DNA from: Kitasatospora purpeofusca
GTDB taxonomy: Bacteria > Actinomycetota > Actinomycetes > Streptomycetales > Streptomycetaceae
Direction of reading: 5' to 3'
NCBI RefSeq assembly: GCF_000718025.1
Contig: NZ_JODS01000031.1
Coordinates: 124,001 to 188,000 of the forward strand
Length of the DNA: 64,000 bases
Shown one piece after another: positions 25,792 through 32,543 of the stretch. The notes beneath the pieces are model-generated. The model had not been told where the DNA came from and searched no databases. It saw nothing but the letters and a program-made list of their open reading frames with translations. A program made the translations under genes and the position numbers. The number at the start of each line of letters is the position of its first letter. Position 1 is the first letter of the stretch.

Positions 25792-26800
25792 ATGACTGAT
25801 TCCGCACCGGCGCGACTGCTCCGACCGCGTGCGCTGAAGCCCGGAGACCTCGTGGTCATCGCCTCGCTGTCCGGTCCGTTGCCCGCCGCCCACGAGCCCA
25901 ACGTCGAGCGGACGGTGGCCGTGTTCGAGCGGATGGGATTCCGGGTGCGCCGGGCTCCGCTGCTCGAAGCAGGGCGCCGCCACTGGTGGAGCGCGGCCAC
26001 GCCGGCGGAGATCGCGGGGGAGCTCAACGGTCTGCTGCGCGATCCCGAGGTGCGCGCGATCGTCGCGAGTGACGGCGGCCAGACGGTGTTCGGCTACCTC
26101 GACCTGATCGACATCGGGGCGATCAGGGCCGACCCCAAGCCGATCCTCGGCTACAGCGACATCTCGCTGCTGCACCTGGCGCTCCACGCGCGCACGGGTC
26201 TGGTCGGGTTCCACGCCGACATGGCCGTCCCCGGCTTCGGCGGGCACTGGCAGTCCGCCCCGGCGGCGCGTCGGGCCGAACTCGAAGCCCTCTACTCCAG
26301 GTTGCTGACCGGCACCGAGGCGATCGGTGCGCTGCCGGCGAGCCCGTCGTGGGAGTGCTGGCGCCCCGGCCGGGCCGAGGGCCCGCTGATCGGCGGAGTG
26401 ATCAATCGCATCGTGCTGGCGCAGGCGACGCCTTTCGCGCTGCCGCTCGAACGCTTCGACGGCGCCGTGCTGTTCTGGGAGGAGATGGGCGGCCTGGCCT
26501 CGTACGTGTGGACGCTACCTCCAGGTGATGCGGCACTCCGGCATCCTCGACCGGATCGCCGGCATGGTCGTCGGCGTCCCGCGCGAGATCGGCGGACTCG
26601 AACCCGGAGCGTCCCCCACCCTGCCCGAAATCGTGCTCGACGCCCTCGGCGACCGTGACATCCCGGTCCTGGGCAACGTCGAGTTCGGTCACGCCGGCCC
26701 CAACCTGCCGCTGCCGCTGGGCATCCGCGTCGGCCTCGACGCGCGGCGGCGGACGTTGTCGCTGCTCGAACCGGCGGTGGCGCCGCACACGACGGCGTGA
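25792..26800 (+). pseudogene. LD-carboxypeptidase (S66 family), frameshifted
   Basis: Muramoyl-tetrapeptide carboxypeptidase/MccF-like protein split over two frames. Frame 1 from ATG 25792 covers LRPRALKPGDLVVIASLSGP, the nucleophile region IVASDGGQTVFGYLDLID and GYSDISLLHLALH, up to LFWEEMGGLASYVWT. The family sequence then resumes in the other frame from about 26516 (YLQVMRHSGILDRIAGMVVG) through GNVEFGHAGPNLPLPLGIRV, with the catalytic His, to a stop at 26800. Restoring two bases near 26513 (ACG[CG]CTAC) repairs it. It is either a sequencing slip in a CG run or a recent inactivation. Confidence 0.8.
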
Positions 26801-26938
26801 CCGGGTGAAATCGTTCGAGAAGCATTCGTCGTCGTGCGAGCATGGGCCGCATGACGACGAACCGAGGCCATGCCGCGTAGACGGCCGGCGGTCCTCCGAA
26901 CCAGCCCCCCGCCGCACCGGACAGGGGCTTCGAGGCCC

Positions 26939-27265
26939 GTGATCGACGGTGTCTCCTCGCGGGCGCTCCTTGAGGTCGACCGCCTCGAACGCACCCGGAA
27001 CTACCTGCAGCCGGGGGACGTCACCGCTGCCGTGCGTGTATGGAGGGAGCACGTCCACCGCTCCGAGCGCCAGCTGCGGCACGACTACGAGTGGGGCAAC
27101 GTGCACTGGTACTGCTGCGGCAACCCCTTGGAGGCTCGCGCTCTCCTCGAAACGGCGATGAATGCGATGTCGCCCCGGGCGGCCCGCGAACTCCGGGAGA
27201 TCATCGACAAGCTCGACGCCGTCCACCGCATCCCCCTGCCGCCGTACGGCAGCGACGCAGGTTGA
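26939..27265 (+). CDS. hypothetical helical protein
   Basis: 108 aa from a GTG at 26939 (in-frame ATG at 26870 also possible; neither has a strong ribosome binding site). Predicted helical: RALLEVDRLERTRNYLQPGD, a WREHVHRSERQLRHDYEWGN segment with HWYCCGN, and AARELREIIDKLDAVHRI. The protein looks real from codon use and residue pattern. No family is recognised. Confidence 0.55.
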   Translation: MIDGVSSRALLEVDRLERTRNYLQPGDVTAAVRVWREHVHRSERQLRHDYEWGNVHWYCCGNPLEARALLETAMNAMSPRAARELREIIDKLDAVHRIPLPPYGSDAG

Positions 27266-27385
27266 ACCACAGGCCGAGGCCGACCACGGTGCCGTGAAGC
27301 CACGAAGGGGCTGAGGCGTGCTGACCACCGCGCACCCGCCGTAGGTGCCTCCGGAGAGTCCGGAGGGCCCCACGGAGGGCTTTCG

Positions 27386-27742
27386 ATGTCCCGAACTGTC
27401 CGCACGACTCCCGACCGACTCCGCGTCCGGAAGGGTGCAGGGGAGTCCATGTCCCTGTACGACCTGCGTTACTCGCACGCGGAGCTGGCCCGGGCCGCCC
27501 GTGAGGGGCGCCGCCCTGCCCCGGCGAGGACGCTGCGCCGGACCACCACCTGGCAGTGGATCATGCTTCACTGCAGGGGAGACTCGTTCTCCGTCGAGAT
27601 CGCCACGGCCGAGGGCCGCGCCCGGCTCCGGGGTCGGCTCGCCGCCCAGCGGATCTGCGGACTCCACCGCGCCGGCCACGAGGTCGAGGGCGAGGACATG
27701 GCGCCGGTCCGTCACCGTCATGGTGTGCTCTGGAACGCCTGA
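27386..27742 (+). CDS. hypothetical basic protein
   Basis: 118 aa; ATG at 27386 with GGAGGG 7 nt upstream. Arg-rich, with a central hydrophobic-aromatic stretch TTTWQWIMLHCRGDSFSVEI and a charged tail. An internal ATG at 27449 (MSLYDLRYSHAELARA) is a possible alternative start. No family recognised. It converges on the SRPBCC gene across a hairpin. Confidence 0.55.
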   Translation: MSRTVRTTPDRLRVRKGAGESMSLYDLRYSHAELARAAREGRRPAPARTLRRTTTWQWIMLHCRGDSFSVEIATAEGRARLRGRLAAQRICGLHRAGHEVEGEDMAPVRHRHGVLWNA

Positions 27743-27801
27743 CAGCGGGGCGGAACCCCAGGACGGACCCGAACGGTGGGCCTCCTGCCGCGCCGGGTCC
27801 T

Positions 27802-27826
27802 GCCTGGCCGGTACCCCCGGCCAGGC
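27802..27826. terminator. hairpin between convergent genes
   Basis: GCCTGGCCGG (27802-27811) and CCGGCCAGGC (27817-27826): a perfect 10-bp stem with a 5-nt loop, midway between convergent genes. Confidence 0.65.
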
Positions 27827-27902
27827 GCCGGGGCGTTCCCCGGGCCCGCCGTCCGGCCGAGGGCGCGCCGGGTGTCGGTCCGGGCGTCGGTGCGGAGGTT
27901 GG

Positions 27903-28388
27903 TCAGCGGGTGTGCCGGGTGGTGGGTTCGGGCCGGTCGTGGGGCGGGACCGAGCGGGCCTCGACGGCCTTCACCGTGATCCTCAGCGCCTTCGCCAGCA
28001 CACCCTTGCCCACACTGCCCAGGAGCAGGCCGGTGAGGCGTCCCCGGAGGTTCTTGCCTTCGCGCACCACCACGGCGTCCAGCCGCGTCGTGCCGTCCGG
28101 CAGGGGCGTGAAGGTGTACGTGTGCCCGGAGGCGCCGCCCCAGATGTTGGAGTCGACGGTGGTCATCACCACCCGGTGCGGGTCGGACCAGTCGTAGTGC
28201 AGCCGCTCCCAGATACCGCCCGAGCCCTCGGTGACGTCGGCGCGGTCGGTGCCCCTCGTGTGGACCTTCAGGTACTCGTCCGCGCTGTTGCCGAACAGTT
28301 CCGGGCGGCCCGGACCGAAGTCGGTGAGGCAGGCCACGAACTGTTCCGGTGTCGCGTGCGTCCGCTCGGTGAGGTGGATGGTGGCCAT
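27903..28388 (-). CDS. SRPBCC-family protein
   Basis: 161-aa START/polyketide-cyclase-like fold protein. MATIHLTERTHATPEQFVAC is the typical first strand and helix, and WERLHYDWSDPHRVVM with HTYTFTPLPDGTTRLDAVVV are central strands. The C-terminal helix ends KGVLAKALRITVKAVEA. Such proteins bind hydrophobic ligands; the ligand is unknown. ATG at 28388. It is divergent from the VOC gene; the 290-nt gap contains degenerate CGGNCCGNGTCG-type repeats around 28428-28470. Confidence 0.8.
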   Translation of the reverse strand: MATIHLTERTHATPEQFVACLTDFGPGRPELFGNSADEYLKVHTRGTDRADVTEGSGGIWERLHYDWSDPHRVVMTTVDSNIWGGASGHTYTFTPLPDGTTRLDAVVVREGKNLRGRLTGLLLGSVGKGVLAKALRITVKAVEARSVPPHDRPEPTTRHTR

Positions 28389-28678
28389 GGTGTGTTCTCG
28401 TGCTCCTCGGGTCGGGGCGGGTCGATTCGGACCGCGTCGATTCGGGCCGGGTCGGACCGGGTCGGGCCGGTGATCGCTGGACCCAGGTTGCCGGGCGGTG
28501 CCCTCCCGTCGAGCCCGTGTCGAACCCTGGTCCACCTGCCCCGGGGCCCTGGCCGGGGACCCGGGGGACACGGGCCAGGGTCCCCACCAGGGTCCGTCCC
28601 TGGGGCGACGGGCCGGGTGCTCCCGGGATCGTTGTCGGCGGGTGCCGGGCGGCACCCGCCGATGCGAAGGAGCAGCAG

Positions 28679-29287
28679 ATGACGGTGGATCTCAGGATCG
28701 AGGTCGTGGTCGTGCCGGTCTCGGACGTGGACCGGGCCAAGGAGTTCTGGACGCGGATCGGCTTCCGCGAGGACGTCGACTTCTCCGGTCCCGGGGGCTT
28801 CCGGGTCGTGCACCTGACGCCGCCCGGCTCGGCCGCGTCGATCGTCGTCGGCAGCGGCGTCACCGACGCGGAGCCGGGGTCGGAACGGGGCGTGCACCTG
28901 GTCGTGGACGACGTCGTGGCGGCCCGCGCCGAGCTCCTCGCCCGCGGCGTCGACGTCGGCGAGGTGTTCCACGACGCCGGCGGTGTCTTCCACCACGCCG
29001 GCACCGCCGGCCGGGTACCGGGGCCGCATCCGACCCGGCAGTCCTACGGCTCCTTCGCCACCTTCGCCGACCCGGACGGCAACACCTTCGTCCTCCAGGA
29101 GGTGACGGCCCGACGGCCCGGTCGGATCACCCAGGTGGTGTACCGCTCGGTGGCGGAGGTCGAGCAGGCGTTGCGCGACGCGGCGCTCGCCCACGGCGAG
29201 TACGAGGAGCGGCTCGGCCACCACGATCCGGACTGGCCGTCGTGGTACGCCGCGCACATGGCCCGTGCCGCCGGTCTGGGCGGCTGA
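28679..29287 (+). CDS. VOC-family protein (glyoxalase/bleomycin-resistance fold)
   Basis: 202-aa VOC protein; ATG 28679 with AAGGAG 7 nt upstream. Paired beta-alpha-beta units: VVVPVSDVDRAKEFWTRIGF, GFRVVHLTPPG, HLVVDDVVAARAELLARGVD and the metal-site strand FATFADPDGNTFVLQEV. A ~45-residue C-terminal extension (WPSWYAAHMARAAGLGG) follows. The reaction is unknown. It is separated from the compact LuxR gene by ~70 nt and may be cotranscribed with it. Confidence 0.85.
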   Translation: MTVDLRIEVVVVPVSDVDRAKEFWTRIGFREDVDFSGPGGFRVVHLTPPGSAASIVVGSGVTDAEPGSERGVHLVVDDVVAARAELLARGVDVGEVFHDAGGVFHHAGTAGRVPGPHPTRQSYGSFATFADPDGNTFVLQEVTARRPGRITQVVYRSVAEVEQALRDAALAHGEYEERLGHHDPDWPSWYAAHMARAAGLGG

Positions 29288-29360
29288 CACCCCGTGGCGG
29301 AGCCCGGTCGGCGGGCCGGGCGCGCGGGATCCGATCGACGGCGGACGGCGGAGGAGACCG

Positions 29361-30248
29361 GTGCCGAAGGAGAAGGAGAACGAGAAGAAGGCCGCGGGTG
29401 CCCGGCCGGCGGGGCGGGAGCGTGCGCACGCCGAGCTCGCGGCGCTGGCGCGGAGCACGGCGGGTCGGGCCCTGGTGCTCCGCGGGGTGCCGGGCGTCGG
29501 CCGGACCTCCCTCCTGGGTCGTGCCGCCGCGGTGGCGGAGCGGGAGGGGCACCGCGTCGTGCGGGTGAGCGGGGTCGAGGCGGAGTCCGGGCTGCCCCAC
29601 GCCGGACTGCACCAGCTGCTCCATCCGCTGCTCGGCGAGGCCGCACGGTTGGACGAGGTGACCCGCGCCGTGTTCGACGCCGTCTTCGGCCGGGCCGAGG
29701 GCGACCGGCCCTCGGTCGTGCGACTGGGCATCGCGGTACTCCGGCTGCTGTCGCGGACGGCGGTGCGGCAGCCGCTGCTGCTGGTCGTGGACGACGGGCA
29801 GTGGCTGGACGACTCCAGCGCCGACGTCCTCGGCTTCGTGGGGCGGCGCCTGGCCGGCAGCCGGGTGCGGCTGCTGGTCGCGGTCCGGGCCGACGTGGCG
29901 TCACGGTTCGACACCGCCGCACTGCCCGGGTGGACCGTCGCCGCCCGCCGGGGCACCGTCCTCGCCGACGCGGACGCCACGTACCCGCCGGACCACGCCG
30001 CGGTGCCCGTCGCCACCCCGTTGACCTGGCAGGAGCGGCGGGTCGCGGACCTGGCGGCCGGAGGCCTGACCAACAAGGAGATCGGCCGGCGCATGCACCT
30101 GTCGCCGCGCACCGTCGGCTCGCACCTCTACCGCGTCTTCCCGAAGCTGGGCATCACCAGCCGGGCGGCGCTGCGCGACGCCCTGAACCGGACCACGACC
30201 GTCGGGGCACACCAGCAGGTTCCAGTTCCTAGGAAGGATCGAACATGA
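29361..30248 (+). CDS. compact LuxR-family regulator with degenerate ATPase domain
   Basis: 295-aa protein; GTG 29361 with GGAGG 6 nt upstream. The N-terminal AAA module looks like that of LAL regulators (VSGVEAESGLPHAGLHQLLH, LLLVVDDGQWLDDSSADVLG), but the P-loop is GVPGVGRTS, with Arg replacing the catalytic Lys. The ~600-residue helical middle of LAL proteins is missing: sequence passes from RADVASRFDTAALPG directly to the LuxR helix-turn-helix (LTWQERRVADLAAGGLTNKE, LSPRTVGSHLYRVFPKLGI). Either an internal deletion or a deliberately short form. Its stop overlaps the next start (ATGA). Confidence 0.82.
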   Translation: MPKEKENEKKAAGARPAGRERAHAELAALARSTAGRALVLRGVPGVGRTSLLGRAAAVAEREGHRVVRVSGVEAESGLPHAGLHQLLHPLLGEAARLDEVTRAVFDAVFGRAEGDRPSVVRLGIAVLRLLSRTAVRQPLLLVVDDGQWLDDSSADVLGFVGRRLAGSRVRLLVAVRADVASRFDTAALPGWTVAARRGTVLADADATYPPDHAAVPVATPLTWQERRVADLAAGGLTNKEIGRRMHLSPRTVGSHLYRVFPKLGITSRAALRDALNRTTTVGAHQQVPVPRKDRT

Positions 30249-31315
30249 TCAACAGGCGTACGTTCTCCAAGGCGGTCGGTCTCGGCATGGGCGCCGCAGC
30301 CGTGCCCACCGGCGCCGTCGCCGCCGACCGCTCCGGACGCCCGGCCGCCCCGGCCGAGGTGCCGGTCCTGACCGAAGTACCCACCCCGACCGAAGTACCC
30401 GCCCCGGCCCGCACGTTCGGCAGGCTGAAGCAGGTCCGCGCGGGTGTGCTCGACATCGGCTACGCCGAGGCGGGTCCGGCGCACGGCCCCGTGGCGGTCT
30501 GCCTGCACGGCTGGCCGTACGACATCCACAGCTACGTCGACGTGGCCCCGCTGCTGGCCGAGGCCGGCTACCGGGTGATCGTCCCGTACCTGCGGGGCCA
30601 CGGCACCACCACCTTCCGCTCGCCGACCGAGGTCCGCAACGCGCAGCAGTCCGCGGTCGCGCTCGACGTCGTCGCCCTGCTGGACGCGCTGGGGATCCGC
30701 AGGGCGGTCCTGGCCGGGTTCGACTGGGGCTCGCGGACGGCCGACATCGTCGCGGCGCTGTGGCCGGAGCGGGTCAGGGCCCTGGTGTCGGTGAGCGGGT
30801 ACCTCGTCACCGACGTCCGGGCGCAGCAGAACCCCCTGCCGCCGAAGGCCGAGCACACCTGGTGGTACCAGTACTACTTCGCCACCGACCGCGGCCGCCG
30901 GGCCCTGGAGAACCCGCAGTACCGCCGCGAGCTGGCCCGGGCGGTCTGGGCGGAGGCTTCGCCGACCTGGGCGTTCGACGACGCGACCTTCGAACGCACC
31001 GCCGCCGCCTTCGACAACCCCGACTACGCCGCGATCGTCACCCACAACTACCGCTGGCGGCTGGGGCTGGCCGCCGGCGAACCCCGCTACGACCGCTACG
31101 AGCAACGGCTCGCGGACCGGCCCACCATCGGCGTGCCGACCATCACGCTGGACCCCGGGCTCGATCCCTTCCTGGCCTCCACCGACGGCCTCGGGTACCG
31201 GAAGTTCTTCACCGGCGCGTACGAGCACCGGGTGCTCGACGGCGTCGGGCACAACGCACCCCAGGAGGCTCCGGCGGCGTTCGCCCGCGCCGTGCTGGAC
31301 GCCGACCGGCTGTGA
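30245..31315 (+). CDS. Tat-exported alpha/beta hydrolase (epoxide-hydrolase-like)
   Basis: 356-aa hydrolase with a Tat signal (MINRRTFSKAVGLGMGAAA, cut after a following Ala-rich region) and a Val-Pro-Thr-Glu repeat linker. Core: oxyanion motif HGWPYDIHSY, nucleophile elbow LAGFDWGS with Asp nucleophile, acid residue near DPGLDPFL, and His in VGHNAPQEAP. This matches epoxide hydrolases and haloalkane dehalogenases. It is translationally coupled to the compact LuxR protein (ATGA at 30245-30248). Confidence 0.85.
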   Translation: MINRRTFSKAVGLGMGAAAVPTGAVAADRSGRPAAPAEVPVLTEVPTPTEVPAPARTFGRLKQVRAGVLDIGYAEAGPAHGPVAVCLHGWPYDIHSYVDVAPLLAEAGYRVIVPYLRGHGTTTFRSPTEVRNAQQSAVALDVVALLDALGIRRAVLAGFDWGSRTADIVAALWPERVRALVSVSGYLVTDVRAQQNPLPPKAEHTWWYQYYFATDRGRRALENPQYRRELARAVWAEASPTWAFDDATFERTAAAFDNPDYAAIVTHNYRWRLGLAAGEPRYDRYEQRLADRPTIGVPTITLDPGLDPFLASTDGLGYRKFFTGAYEHRVLDGVGHNAPQEAPAAFARAVLDADRL

Positions 31316-31468
31316 CGGGACCTCGGACATGTGCCCACCCGTGAACAGCCCGGCGAGAGAACCCAATAACCGTCACGGCAAGCACCGTTGCGGTAATAGT
31401 GTCTCCGTACCTTGATCTTCGAATCTTCGAACGAATTCAAGAGCCCGGGCATTCACACGGAGGACACC
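31316..31468 (+). other. AT-richer upstream region of the isoprenoid enzyme gene
   Basis: Gap of 153 nt, locally less GC-rich than its surroundings (31360-31440), as expected of a promoter. No clear -35/-10 pair could be fixed. Confidence 0.35.
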
Positions 31469-32500
31469 ATGACGGCAAGCGCACCCAGTTGGAGTTCGGA
31501 CGCCGTGCTGCGGCGGCTGCGCGGCACGGGCGTGGGGCTGATCGGCTCGGACGGTCCCGGCGCGGCCGCCGACCGTGCGATGGGACGGGCCCTGACCGGC
31601 TTCCTGGACCGGATCGCCGGGCGCGGCTCGGGGCCGGCGGTGGACGGAATCGTCGCGCTGCCGTTCCTGGTGCACGGGACGCACTCCGGCGACCCGGTGC
31701 CGGCCGAGCCGGCGGCGGTGGCGCACGTGCTGTGGTGGGTCTCGGCGCGCTACGTGGACGACCTGTCCGACGCCGGGCCCCGGTCGTCCGCCGCGGCCGA
31801 CACGGGCAGTGCGGACCAGGATCTGCTCGCCGTGATCGGGATCGCCTGCCACCTGGCGGCCGAGGTGCTCGACGAGGGGTGCCGCGACGACCCGGAGCGG
31901 GCGCTGCGGCTGCGCCAGGAGCTGTCGCGCGCCTGGCACCGGGGGATAGCCGGGCAGCTCGTGGACCTCACGGCGACCGCGGCGACGGCGACCGCCGACG
32001 AGGTCATGGCCGGCTACCTGGGCAAGACCGGTGCCCCGTACGCGATGGCCGCGGCGATGGGTGCGGTGCTGGCCGGGTGCGACGGGGCGCGCGTGGACGC
32101 GTGGCGGGACTTCGGCGCGCGTTTCGGCGTGCTGCGGCAACTGGTCAACGACCAGCGGGACATCTCCTCGGGACGGTACGAGGACCTTCGCAACGGGACT
32201 GCCACCTTCATGGTGGTGCAGTACCTGCAGTCGCTGTCCGAGCCGGAGCGCACGGCGGCGGAGAAGCTGCTCGTCGGGTGCGCGGACTCCCCGGCGGCCC
32301 GGGAGGAGTTCGCGGCGCAGCTGACCGAGCCGAGCCGGCTGCGGGCATTCGCAGCGGTGGTCAGGCCGCTGATCGACGGGCTGCACACGAGTATCGACGA
32401 GGCCGGAGGGGTGGGCGAGTACGTCGCTGGGCTGCACGGCCTGGTCGATCAGACGGTGAACCTGTACCCGGAGTACCTGCTGGGTGCCCGGGACCGATAG
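31469..32500 (+). CDS. class I isoprenoid biosynthesis enzyme (polyprenyl-synthase fold, ComQ-like)
   Basis: 343-aa all-helical protein; ATG 31469 with GGAGG 5 nt upstream. Two Mg-binding Asp regions are visible: DDLSD at residues 97-101 and LVNDQRDISSGRYEDLRNGT around residue 235. The spacing fits the trans-prenyltransferase fold, but both motifs differ from the standard DDxxD of FPP/GGPP synthases and resemble ComQ-type peptide prenyltransferases and orphan class I enzymes. No terpene cyclase, P450 or MEP gene is nearby, so the substrate is open. Confidence 0.78.
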   Translation: MTASAPSWSSDAVLRRLRGTGVGLIGSDGPGAAADRAMGRALTGFLDRIAGRGSGPAVDGIVALPFLVHGTHSGDPVPAEPAAVAHVLWWVSARYVDDLSDAGPRSSAAADTGSADQDLLAVIGIACHLAAEVLDEGCRDDPERALRLRQELSRAWHRGIAGQLVDLTATAATATADEVMAGYLGKTGAPYAMAAAMGAVLAGCDGARVDAWRDFGARFGVLRQLVNDQRDISSGRYEDLRNGTATFMVVQYLQSLSEPERTAAEKLLVGCADSPAAREEFAAQLTEPSRLRAFAAVVRPLIDGLHTSIDEAGGVGEYVAGLHGLVDQTVNLYPEYLLGARDR

Positions 32501-32543
32501 CCGGGACCGGGGCGGCCGTAGGACCTGCCGGGCCGGAGCGTGG

